Under the pieces are notes generated by a model that saw nothing but the letters and a program-made list of their open reading frames with translations, was not told the origin of the DNA and made no database searches. Position numbers and translations under genes: made by a program. From the NCBI GenBank assembly GCA_021234155.1, contig JAJEKV010000087.1:3593242-3657241 (forward strand): a DNA stretch of 64,000 bases, written 5' to 3'. Below are positions 22,884 to 33,871 of this stretch, in pieces (within the stretch, counting starts at the first letter, position 1; every line of letters begins with the position of its first letter). This DNA is from Isoetes taiwanensis (Eukaryota; Streptophyta; Lycopodiopsida; Isoetales; Isoetaceae).

Positions 22884-24178
22884 ATGGCATCATCTATTGG
22901 CACCAAACGTACAGCAAGCGAAGAATCTATGCACATGCCCAATTCAAAGTCAATAAAAACGATCCAAAAATCAACTTATTTGTTCGCTGCTCCTGGAAAC
23001 GAGATACATGTCCTCGTTCTAATCCAATACGGAAACTTGCTACGACCAACATCCAACAGTTATAAGGCATTAAATGTGGATGTCGTGGACGAACAAGCAA
23101 TGCACACAATCACAGTAACTGCTGACGCCGAACGCGGCGTGGAATTACAAACCATGTTGACACCAGGTTCTTGGGTCTCCATACGTAATTTTGGTGTAAG
23201 GAAGAGAAACCCATTGTACGAGTACGGAGATTGTGTGAACACCATAAAGATTCAAAGGAACACTGAAGTGACACCCATTGAAGGGCCTGGAGTACTACTC
23301 TCCTTATTGCCCACAGACAGTGCAAACATACAGTCACTGTTAAACGCGACCCATGACCAACCCATACACGTCAACCTGCTAGTTGCTATTGTCGGAGTCA
23401 AAGAACATACGATGTTCCCTTGTTTGCTAATCGCAGATGGATGCGACAAAAAGGATGTCGCAGAATTAAAGTTCTGGCCTGAACAAGCACATGTGTTTGA
23501 CAAGCTCAAAGACTTGTTTCTTTTAGGACGTAAACCCATTATCTTATTCAAGACCCTAAAGGCAAGTACGTTCCGTGGCCAGACTAGCTTAACATCTACA
23601 GAAGCTACAATGGCATTCAAGATTGTCGAGGACGCAGTGCCAAGTTGGTTTCCGGATGAATTATGGTTCCCAGACGATGAAGTAGTAGCAAAACTCACAA
23701 ATGAAGTCTTCGCAGCACACGTTCTACAAAATACCAATGTATATCTTCTACTTCTAAAACTGACCCAAAATTGTCTTCGCTTTTTACCTTCTTTCATAAG
23801 CTCTCCACTAATCAAACATCCTTGCATGTACAGATCACAGGTACATTAAGATTGAATATAACTGGCGAAAACAAGGTTGTCAAAACGTGCAATTCTTGCA
23901 ACAAGGTAGTGCCGGACAGTCTCTGCAACACGTGCAAAAACGACGACATCACAGAAGAGTTAACAATGTTCGGTGACATCGACACTGGATCCAACACGCT
24001 ACATGTCACAATGGTAGGAGCATTGCTTGATAAATTTCTCGATTACCCATTCGGAGGCACATTAGCTACAATGAAAGCAGATCCTCGATCATTCCGCCAA
24101 AGCATACTGAAGAGCCGGAGTAAATGCACATTTCAGCTCAACCACGGACTCCAAATTATTGCCTTCAACAGGATCTAG
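22884..24178 (+). CDS. RPA-like ssDNA-binding protein of a Helitron/Helentron
   Basis: Two exons, about 22884-23742 and 23830-24178, give roughly 400 residues with no stop. The start MASSIGTKRTASEESMHMPN is the first Met after a plausible 5' UTR. The N-terminal part has OB-fold-like stretches (VELQTMLTPGSWVSIRNFGV; HPIHVNLL-type strands around residue 165). The C-terminal part has a zinc ribbon, CNSCNKVVPDSLCNTC, followed by DIDTGSNTLHVTMVGALLDK, as in RPA70 C-terminal OB folds. Plant and animal Helitron-like elements often carry such RPA genes, presumably to coat single-stranded intermediates. It is transcribed divergently from the helicase/endonuclease fragment, and its frame is intact, unlike its neighbours. 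Confidence 0.7.
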
Positions 24179-25570
24179 GCTCAAACATGATCCATCACTA
24201 TAGAACAACAAAACACATCCCTTCATATTTTTAAACAGCTCTACTTTGCTTGTAACTTCCATGTATTCCATGCTATTAAATTCTTAGCAACCTTCTTCAA
24301 TTTAAAGTATTGAATTCTTCCTTCATGTCCTAAACAAAATTCACATGCAAAACAATTTATAAATCTTAACATCTTTTGCACACACCTCCCCTGTCTCTTC
24401 TTCCTCTATTTCGATTCTTCATAAATTGTTTCCTATGTTATCAACTATCAAGTACTCCAATGTATATCATCCTATTAATAAAGTCATGGTTTCAAGTACT
24501 CTATTGTCTAAAAGTACCAATTTCAATAAAATGTCAAAAGATAACTTTCAACTACGATTTAAGCCCAACTACGATTTAAGCCACCAAACGCCAATACCTT
24601 GCACTCAAACCCCAAAGTCCATATGTCCAACTGCATCCTACTCCAACAACACCTCAACACCTAAGCAGAACTTAGTAATACAATGCGTACCATCACCTTC
24701 ACAAAATGTGAATGTTTCAAAATAGCAATTTCGACTCAAACACTCTATTCTCTACAACTACAACTTAAGCCACTTCACTCTCCGGCCATGGAGGGCAACC
24801 CTCCGTGCGCAGCACCTTGTTTATATTTACAAACTTGAGGGGTATATCTAGGATCTTCCCCCTGATTATTATAGGAACATTACAGTTCCAGTCGTTGAAC
24901 TTTATTCTTGTTTTCTTATTTGCTTGACCAAAGTTCTAATCCGATATTATCTGTTCAAGCCAAAGGAGCTGGAATTGGTAGTCTTCCAAATTTATTGTCG
25001 AAGAAAATTCCTTTGGACTACTTATTTGAATGCAATTTAATTTAATCATCTACTCTAATCCACCAATTGCCTTATTATATCAGAACCTAATATTTTTTGC
25101 ACAGATTCCTTACTACTGCCATTGTTATAGTAGAGCTGGAAGCAACCATGTTCATTGGTTTCTATCAGGTCCTTTAATGTATATAGCCCTTGGAGATCTG
25201 AATGGCTTACAAAACTCAAAGTGTGCATTAGATGATGCCTCGTTTATTAAGAGAATGAACCATTTGATGATCAGGACAAGAATCTGAAGACGGATTTGCT
25301 GGGAATATTAATGATGCAGCTATGTGATGATTCAAAACACTTCTGAAGCTACAACGGCTACAAGGTTGCTTGCTTCTGAGTGGAAGTAAAAAAGGGAACA
25401 CGCTTTTCCTCGAGAAATCATGATCCTCAGGTAATAACTCTTGGCTTATCACGTCCTGTAATGCTTTGCAGTTTAGACAACGAGAGAGCAACCTGTGTAG
25501 AACACAAAGAGCTGTTAAGATATAGACATAAGAAACATAGTTGCCATCATTGATAGAAACGGAAAACTCA
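24179..25570. other. non-coding stretch containing inverted repeat ends
   Basis: No gene seen. 24780-24820 is the inverted partner of 13766-13806, and 24823-24846 that of 17134-17157. The two lie side by side here, which suggests one composite element end. The remainder is AT-rich with a few short meaningless frames. Confidence 0.55.
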
Positions 25571-26187
25571 TCAATCAAGGGCATCAAGGTTATGCTTTGA
25601 TTTGCCAGGCTCATACTGCTCTACATATAGCCTTATGGTTGCACCAGAAGAACCAGTACCCTAAATATATTTTGCCTTTGGTAAACGATTTTCACATAAT
25701 ATAACTTAAAAACAGTAATAGCATAACTTACAACTAGAGCCTACATTAAGATCATCTTTGTTAAGCGATTGTGTTGCCTATTTTGACCAGTAAAACTTAG
25801 AAGCACTTACAGAAAGACGGAAAATAATCCGTGAGCCATCACCAAAAACAAACCGAATTCCTTGCCTCGAGGCCACACTTCCATCTACTTGCAGGTTTTA
25901 TGGAGGAAAATACCCTTTTTTACTAAGGGCTGCAGATTTTAACAAATGCAGTAAACAAATTGTAGACTTACTGGATCAACATATTCAAAATCATCTGTAC
26001 AGCTAAGGGTACCTGTATGACAGTCGAAACATATCAACACAACCTATAGGTTTTACTAACCTAATAATTAATAGATTTAAACTCAAAATGATCAGTTATG
26101 CATACCATATTTATCACCAGGCTTAGATTTAGAGATCAGATCACGTAGGTGCTCAACCATAGCATTTGCCTTTGATGAATCACATTC
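25571..26187 (-). pseudogene. phosphoglucomutase C-terminal fragment
   Basis: Four exons: 26106-26187 ([20 protein letters not shown]), 25972-26012 (GTLSCTDDFEYVDP), 25811-25888 ([20 protein letters not shown] then IIFRLS) and 25571-25660 (GTGSSGATIRLYVEQYEPGK), then a stop. This is the domain 4 region of plant phosphoglucomutase, including the phosphate-binding RLSGTGS loop. Phases agree across the joints, but the acceptor before VDGSV reads CAA instead of CAG, which should block splicing. The last ~30 residues and all N-terminal catalytic domains are missing. It lies downstream of, and on the same strand as, the eIF(iso)4E fragment. Confidence 0.88.
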
Positions 26188-26586
26188 CTGTGAGCAGAGT
26201 TAAACAAGTGATATCACTGGGTTAATGTTCCGCATAAGAAATAATGCCATAACAATTAAGCAATCCACAACAGGATATAACCTCATAGTCATAGTGTGTA
26301 AACAAAATTCCGCCCATATATGGCCCAATGTTCCTTGGCAATGTCTTCTACGGACACAAGCTTCTCCCCAGTTTTCCTTCCATGGTTTCTTTCGCCAAAA
26401 ATGGACAACTATGCCAGCACAGCCTTGTGTGATACATGTGAAACATGTGAGAACCCATTCCCAGAACCAACTTATGAAGTATAAACTTACTGATAGAACA
26501 GACACAATCCTCTAACTTGACAAAATTTAATTCGCCATCTTAAGCAACAATTCAATATAGAGCAAATGCAGATGGCTATTGAATTA

Positions 26587-27338
26587 TTACACATTGTATC
26601 GATCCTTTGCCCACGTGCCCTTTGAATCTTCCTGTAATTGTGTGCCATACAGTCATATATGCGAAATCAGACTCACATGAACTAGGTATCCAATCTTTTC
26701 GCTGAAATCTAGAATCTGCTTACATTGCTTCCCAATACTCATCTGCATGATTAAGATTGTATGTTTATCCATAAATCAAAATGCTGCATATATCTGAGAC
26801 ACAATTAACCTTCAACATGAATGGCAAGACCAATAACAAATAGAAGTTGATTCCATTCCTAAAATAATACCTTGCGAATAAAAACAATGACCTTTGAGGA
26901 TTAAAGTGCATATACCTGAGCAGCTTCATTAGTGGCAGTCTTTGTCCACAAAGAAAGTTTATCACCTCGTGGCCGCACGCTTGCAACAACACCACATATC
27001 TCTTCAATTAGGGTCAGCAGCTTCAAAATCAGGAATTAACCATCTTTAAGCTCCTCTAAAAGGATACATAAAAAATGCACTGAATATTTTTATAAAGATT
27101 AATAGTACCGTACCGTATGAAGCCAATACACATCAAAGACAGGCTTCCGTATTGACAGTGAAATAGTCCATTTCCCACCATTGGCACATTTGGGATCTTC
27201 CCATTCTGGCTTTATTCCCTCCTTAAAACAATGGAAGTCGGATCCAGGTACTAATTGAGTTGGAGGGTGGACGTTGTTGAACAAACTAAAAATACACTCA
27301 GCTTGTTCAACGGAGTATATATTCCACATAAAACCCTA
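26587..27338 (-). pseudogene. eIF(iso)4E cap-binding protein, 5'-truncated copy
   Basis: Four exons with GT-AG borders: 27114-27338, 26916-27020, 26677-26742 and 26587-26631 (ends RYNV, stop). Motifs are FSLFNNVHPPTQLVPGSDFH, KPEWEDPKCANGGKWTISLS (cap-binding Trp-Glu pair in WEDP), [29 protein letters not shown] and MSIGKQCKQILDFSEKIGYL. The wording [10 protein letters not shown]...[14 protein letters not shown] points to the iso form. The first ~45 residues are absent, and LIGEQ..ADEICG is shortened to LIEEICG. There is no premature stop, so a truncated protein is conceivable. It lies 400 bp inside the right terminal repeat. Confidence 0.88.
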
Positions 27339-27733
27339 AACTACTAAACAACTTAGAAGATCTAAATCAACAGAAAAATAGCTACAAATCCCACTTTAAC
27401 AAAGGATGCCACGATCTAGAATCAAGTGCAAAACCTAGTTTCCTATGCGTGAACAAGTTCAAAAGAATAACCAGATGGGAAAATCTTATCTTCCACGGTA
27501 AGTGTAATCAGGTTTCAAGGCATTGCCCCATTCAACTACATTAGATTTTCGGGGCAGATTGTCGAACCAAAATGTCCAGGAATGTTCAAGAAAGTGCTTT
27601 ATTTGCGGATCTTCTACAGATGGAAGCAGATACCAGGGCTAAAGGATCTCACATTCTTCTACATCCTAAGACGGATCGAGAGGAGGTCTGTTGCCGGTTA
27701 GGCAGTTCAAATGTGAGCGACCCACAGCACTGG

Positions 27734-27870
27734 TGACCACCAGTTTATAGGGAACAATGGGTTGGGAGCAATCATCATCATATCCTAAGCATATTTCAAT
27801 ATATACTTAGGATATGCCACAAACCCACATAAGCATGGGTTTGCCCCCTAGGGGCAACCCAAAAAACTGA
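27734..27870 (-). repeat. right terminal inverted repeat of gene-capturing element
   Basis: Reverse complement of 17524-17660: shares GGGTTGCCCCTAGGGGGCAA, the 'tatgtgggttt' block, a pair of 'catatcctaag' blocks and 'tataaactggtggtc'. The outermost match is 'tttttgggttg'. Confidence 0.7.
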
Positions 27871-29450
27871 AATATTTATACACGATACATCTCATTCACC
27901 CATACAATAGCTTTATTATTAATTTCATTGTCCAAAATTAGAAATTAGAAAAAAGCAGCTTTATTATTAATTTCTTTGTCCTAAATTAAAAAAATAGAAA
28001 AAAAGCACATTTCATTTGCCTACTACAAATGCATGTTCTATTTAATCATGGAATTCAGCCTTTCAATTTGATTGCTAGCCTTGTCTATAAAAAGTTGTTT
28101 CGATATATATAAATGCCTATTTTTAATATTCTTTTAGCAAAATTGTTTGTCTCCTACATGCTTTTCTAATTCTTTTTAGCTACATAGTTTGTCTTCTACA
28201 TGCTTTCCTATAATAAAACGAACAAATAAAGGAAAGCAATAACAATAATGAATCTTACGCTTACATCACAAATTGACAAATAAATGTGTAAATAATAATA
28301 AAATGTATGCCAATATGCATAATAATATTATTATTTATTCAGGATACAAATTGGAATTACATTTCAAAACATCCTATAAGTGAGTTTGTCCATTGGCATG
28401 AAGTTAGCTTATTACAACTTGCAACTTTGATCTCTTATGGAATAACCCTTGCCCAACACGCAAATCACAACTATGCAATCACACAACTTGGTAAAACTTA
28501 CTTCAAAGCTTTCTTCAGGTGGATGCATATGACGAAGAGACTTGCAAATTATGCTTTGAGAGGTATATCATTATGTTCTTCTTTGAAGGACTAAAATACA
28601 AGCAAAAGCAACGAGATTCTCATGAACATAGTGTTGGATCTTGCTGCCTGCATGAGCACAATGTCACAGCTTGCTACTCGAGCATAATAAGCTATATCTG
28701 TATGAAATGAGGATTTGAGAATTTTAGCTCGCATACAAACAAAGCTAATATGCAAATTACTGTGAAGATGAATGTTGTATGTCTCTTATGTGAAAATACA
28801 TATATGGCCGCAAAAGAAAGTAAGCAATGTGCCTTGCATGGTGTTAAGTATTAAAAGGACTCAATATGCATGTATTGCAAAGTGCATGCATTGCATGCCT
28901 GCATGGTATGCATGCACATTGTGCATGCATGCAATGCATACACGTGTGCATGCGAAAACCATAAGTTGGGAGTGCAAACTAACAAGAAATACAATACGCG
29001 CTCTATAAATACTGTTGGCATATGTTCAGGCAAATAGAACAACAGAATCATACTCAAACCATAGCAAAATGGTCGTAAAATTATATGTTTTGCGCGATGA
29101 ACCATTTTTTGTGATATTTGGTAGAGAACTAAGATTGCGATACTATTTAGCTTGTAAAAGTGGCCAACGCATAGGTGTCTCTATTCTTGTCAGATCAGAA
29201 CACCATAAACTTGCATGTAACAATACAAAGATCACATTGATGATTTTAAATATAACCATCATTCAATTAAATTGGGATTATGTCTTAATTTTGGGACAAA
29301 TTTCATATCGTATGTTTGTTATAGCATATTCAAATTCACACAAACCACCTCAAAAGTATGAAAATGTAATCTCATATTATTTACAAAATAGTCAATATTT
29401 TACAATATAGCACGATATCATAAAAACATGATGGAAAAAATTTACATAGT
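27871..29450. other. intergenic, AT-rich; contains a GCATGC-rich palindromic patch
   Basis: No gene seen. 28230-28405 repeats 13470-13655. Between about 28868 and 28960 the sequence is packed with GCATGC/TGCATGCA palindromes able to fold into several hairpins. CATGCATG is also the core of RY elements bound by plant B3 factors, but there is no nearby gene to regulate. Confidence 0.5.
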
Positions 29451-29453
29451 TAT

Positions 29454-32301
29454 TCAACTTTCTTCAAGCAACCCCAATGATATCATAGCCTTCTTCCTAA
29501 CATCCTGAGGTATTGTAATTCTCGCATTTCTAGCTGGAATAGTGTTTGGAGTCCATGAGTACAAAACACTTTCATAGTCTAGCCAAAGATCAGGATCACT
29601 CGGATTTCTCCTCCATCTCTTTGTCCAACAATCTGAGTACCTTTCTTTATCCGATACGTTGGTCAACTGATGTTGGTCTCCGTGGACGTTAAAAAAACTA
29701 TTCTATTCTATTCTATTCTATTCTATTCTATTCTATTCTACCCGCGCATGGTTGAAGTTAATATTACCTTCTTCTTTGCAAATATCAGAGATGGTGAACC
29801 CCAGCCACACTGGATATGTATCTAAATCTGTTGGCTTTACTACCACAAATTGGTGGCATTCCAAGTCAGTGGAAGGTTCATAAGCATCCATGCCTAGAAA
29901 CTTTGGCCTATTGTTCTTAGGACCAACATAGTGTTTGTCAGAAGGAGGAGGAGCATATTGCTTATGAATGCTACTAACAGTGTCATCAACATCCTCAGCA
30001 CCTGCTAAGGTCTTCCACCTAATTTTAGGCAACCACCCTTCTTTCAATTCATCTGAGGATGTGTCTATCTCCCCCAACATGTTAATCACCTTCTTCCAGT
30101 AAGCCACCAAGGCACGGTTGGTGTCATCAGGATTGGTTTGCCAATGCTTTATATAGTCCTGGATTCCTTCCTTAGTCAATCCCAATTGCTTCACTTCTTT
30201 AGTAGGTTTTAGAGCTTTTGGTTGACCTGGATGTATCATAGGCTTGCCATTCTCATCTCTACGCCATATTTCCTCCCCTCCTCTCCACTCCTCCTCTGAA
30301 GGTCTCATCTTCCATTGGAAGATTGGAATCCCATCTCTCACCCAAAAAGTGAACTGTAGAGGCCTGGAATGACCACCAAGATCCAATGTATAACCATCCA
30401 CAAAGCTCTTCCAATCGGGCACTTCTTCTATGAGAGAAGCTATAGGGTTTGGAGTAGTGCATTCATGCAAGATTTCCATTAGCCTAGGAAAGTTGGTCAC
30501 TGTCTGCTGCTTCAGTATATAACTATATTTGCCAAATAATGCATCCACATCCTCACAGGATAGGAAAGAAAACATCCACCTGTTCTTATTTTGGCCAGCA
30601 CAATTATCAAGTTGCAAGAAGAACCTTTTGGGTAGATCTTGAGCTCTAGCACGTGAAGTTGAAGCTCCAACATGTTCACTAGACCCATGCTTCCTAAACC
30701 TTGCCTTGCTGAACTTTTCAATATTGTTAGGGTTTCCATCTAACAATGCTCTATGTAGTGCCTGGCTAGCTGTAGGGTCCTGGAGGTGACCATTGTATCC
30801 ATTTTCATAGTTTCTCAAACACCTCATGATACTCTCAATATGAAAATCTGGACCATCACTCCACAACTCCAAACTAAAATGGCCATAATAGGTTTGAGTC
30901 TGCCCTTGCAGGATTGCCCCAGTCATTGAGATCTGTAAAGGGTATGATCTTCCACATGACTTTGGTATGTACTTGAATTGTGGAAGACAAGTCATTTGCT
31001 AGTCCATCTTGTCATGTATAATACATAAATAGTTATTAGGTTCCAATGCAGATAAAGTCCTCCACATCCAATAACATGATCTACATGATAGTTGATCAGT
31101 CATATGGTCCTTCATATGCCCCCTTATCCTAGCCCTTTGACTAGGTTGCACAGTCTTATCAAGAGTCTCCTTCAATTAAGCACATAAATTGCACTTTGCA
31201 AAGTTGTTTGAAGTTGCTATAGTGACATGATTGAAATGCTTCTTCCATAGCCTATTAAAGCTAGGCCAGGATATTGGAAGAATTCCCAATTCTCGAAGTA
31301 GGGAATTCACTTCTTCCAAAATACTCTTTTGAGTACAATGTGATGGTAACCTTTTCTCAACAACTGCTCTTCCCTTTTCATCCCTTCTGCTTTTATGTGG
31401 CATAGACTCTGCATTGAAATCAATATATTTTTTAAATATCTCCCTGGCAGCCAAGATCCTAGCTGTTGGTCTCAACAAACCATTATTTCCATGTAAAGCA
31501 ACCCTGTTCCCCTCTGCCTGTTTTTTTTGTCAATTATGCCATGAAGAAGTTGGAATTGCATGGATATTCTGCCATGCTTTTTTACATATCCATTTGCCTA
31601 GCAAAGGGTATCTTTTTCTGTTTGGGTTTCTTTCATCCTGAAGTGCATGCTCGAAGAGTGTGTACATGTAGGTCCTGCTCTCATCAACAGTATACTCTTG
31701 AAAAGTGGCTCTTGCTTCCACCAATTGTTCTATTGTAAAGAATTGCATACAACCACTCCAACAACAATCTGAGCCCCTAACCTTCACCATTGTCTCACGT
31801 TTGGTGTCACTAATCAACTTGGCTCTTTTGCTAGGATGTCTGGCAACTGATACTTCTCCCCTTTTGCCTAGGTTTAGAGTTCCAACTGCCAATCGATCAA
31901 TATCAAGACAATCATTGTCCCCAACAACCTCAGGCTCTGGAAAAATATAATCCTCCACAAATTGAACACTACTTATAGGCCATGCCATGATGCAAGGAAC
32001 CTCCAATTGCTTGACACAACCAAAACATTCCTTGTCACCTAAACCTTTACCTTTCCAGTTGTCTTCCAACAAAGAAATTGCAATACCAATATTGTCTTCG
32101 CCTAGCCTTTCATCATTAACAGCTTGACCAGGATCTGCTAGCACAATGACTCCTTGGCCTACTATTTCCTTGTTGCACTTGTGCATGATTCTCACCTTCT
32201 TTCCTCCATTGCACCCTACTATGGAGGACTAATTGTTTTTCTTCAACATTCTTGCTAGGAGTTGCTTTTTCATTGAAATTGCTCTTTTCAATATGTTGCA
32301 C
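29454..32301 (-). pseudogene. DUF7869-type transposon-derived protein
   Basis: One long frame, read right to left, broken by a frameshift near 32190 and by in-frame stops at about 31530, 31176 and 31000. Recognisable parts are GSDCCWSGCMQFFTIEQLVE (Cys cluster typical of the N-terminal half), RVALHGNNGLLRPTAR, FAKCNLCA, YLCIIHDKMD and FFLQLDNCAGQNKNRWMFSF (the Asp-Asn box of DUF7869, an RNase H-like fold), EDVDALFGKYSYIL and WKSFVDGYTLDLGGHSRPLQ. A segment between FLSC and EDVDALF is shorter than I would expect, lacking a 'V.GHTH'-like loop. The C-terminal end (WRRNPSDPDLWLDYESVLYS, 29454-29666) is separated from the rest by a 70-bp LINE insertion. The family is common as multicopy transposon protein in plants and oomycetes. 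Confidence 0.65.
29671..29740 (+). mobile_element. 70-bp LINE 3' end with (CTATT)n tail, inserted in coding sequence
   Basis: 'gttggtctccgtggacg' plus 'ttaaaaaaa' and about eight CTATT units. The same wording (minus strand) closes the LINE at 41.8 kb. It interrupts the DUF7869-type frame between its main body (29733-30995) and the C-terminal piece (29454-29666). Confidence 0.7.
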
Positions 32302-32639
32302 ACCATCTTGAGTTGGAGAGGCACCATTGACCTAGGCAAATTGCACCCTTTTTAGTCAATGAGTAGGAAATATCAAAACACCATAAGATAAGAAAAGTAC
32401 GTATATTTATGGAATATATAGAGGTAAATTAATTTTTTTAAAAAGCAAGAAATTCCTTGGAAATAGGTTTAATATAATAATAACAATGGATATAAACGAA
32501 ATTATTTAAAACAAGAATTTTCGTAGCAACAACAAGGAAATGACATTTATATAAATATATCCAAATTTTAATTATCGAAAATTTAGCCTTCAGATTACGA
32601 AAAGACATATAACTGATAAGGTAGCCGTGAGAATTTATT

Positions 32640-32760
32640 CTCCATAATAATATACCCTAGATGATATAGCTGGCGGGAATTTCGTACGCCTGGCGTGTTA
32701 TTTGAGGCAATCATTTATTCACGCTAATTTCTAATTAACCCTATATAAATCCGGTTCATG
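32640..32760 (+). promoter_or_regulatory. promoter-like block shared with 49980-50115
   Basis: Contains gtacgcctggcgtgtta, 'caatcatttattcacgct', 'atttctaatta' and 'ccctatataaatcc' (TATA-type box at about 32741). The same order of words is found at 49980-50115. It lies 65 bp before the acidic ORF at 32806 and includes one copy of the CACGC-nnn-GCGTG type palindrome. Confidence 0.55.
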
Positions 32761-32805
32761 CTCCCAAGACCTCCATTCCTTCCAAAAATTTTTTCTCTGC
32801 CCGCC

Positions 32806-33262
32806 ATGAAGCGTTCAGCCTCAGCAGCGGACCTTCATGAAGAACCCGAGCTCTCCTCAAAGAGATGTCGGGTTGAAGAAGTCCCTCAATTCCCCCTCCC
32901 TCCCCCCCCCCTTCTCATTGATTTTCTGTCGCAATTCTCCTCTGATTCTGATTCAGAGGATGAAGAGGAGGAAGAGGAGGAGTTGGACGATCAGGATTCT
33001 CAAGAATTCCTGACCGCTCTGCTTCAGGGTTGGCTCGACCCTGAAACAGAGAATGAAATCTCTGAAGAAGAGTCGGAGGAGGAGGAGGAAGAAGAAGATT
33101 CGGAAAAAGGTCGAGAATTCGACCAATTTTTAGAATGGTTGCGAGGTGAATCAGGTTTGCATGTCTGCCCTTTTTTTTTTGCACCTTTCTTTCTTCTTTC
33201 TTTTCTAACATTTTTCTTTCTTCTTTCTTGCAGACATGGAAGAAGAGCAATGCAGATCCCGG
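32806..33262 (+). CDS. acidic unknown ORF, interrupted by Penelope-like insertion
   Basis: Starts MKRSASAADLHEEPELSSKR with a basic KRCR patch, then a proline run and long Asp/Glu tracts, ending FDQFLEWLRGESG before a GT (33154). A pyrimidine-rich tract and TTGCAG at about 33235 open a possible second exon (MEEEQCRSRAA) that is cut by a 21-T run and the element beginning at 33291. A TATA box lies 65 bp upstream. The family is unknown; it resembles an acidic nuclear protein. It could belong to the same mobile family as the 50-56 kb system, since the promoter is shared. Confidence 0.45.
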
Positions 33263-33871
33263 GCGGCCCTTTTTTTTTTTTTTTTTTTTTATTAGCATTT
33301 GGTTGCAGATGAACAACTTGGATTGGGCACAGGCAATGCCATATGGAGAGCAACGTACAGGAATATAAAGATGTAAATTCAACCAATGAAAGGTATGGCC
33401 TAACATACTATAGAAGTAATGGAATTTATGATGCCAATGATTATTTTAAGACATGGGTGCAGGTATGACTAAGAGCACAATATTATATGCTAAATGATTA
33501 CCTAATACGAAATCAAGGATGGATGGATAAATAACAAATTGGTAAAGTGTCATGAACAAAGGAAGATATGCTAACATCTAACAATAGAAGGCTTTTTTTA
33601 GAATTTGGATATGGACGACTAGCGAACTCGTTTTTACAGATAACTAAAATAAGAAATCATGAGAACGATTGGTGGTTGGGCAGGCTTGGGCCGTAACAGA
33701 TCATACAGCCAGATATAGCATGCAAAAAAGGTACGAAGAAACAAACTCTTAGGTCTGTCGGTAGCAAGAACATGTCGTTGGCCTTTAGGGTATGTGGGAT
33801 AAGCCCTTATATACAGTAATGCATTGCTCATAAATAAGTTGTGTTTCATGCCGGATCATACAAGCCCTATT

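Larger units (their letters stand above)
17524..27870. mobile_element. probable Pack-type TIR transposon carrying host gene fragments
   Basis: Matching inverted termini (17524-17660 and 27734-27870) enclose Argonaute, FKBP/TPR, an unknown fragment, a Helentron remnant, phosphoglucomutase and eIF(iso)4E pieces. The fragments retain introns, so they were copied or moved as DNA rather than through mRNA. No transposase of the element's own is visible, so it would be non-autonomous. The enclosed region also holds one end of another inverted pair (13766/24780), so the history is composite. Confidence 0.55.
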
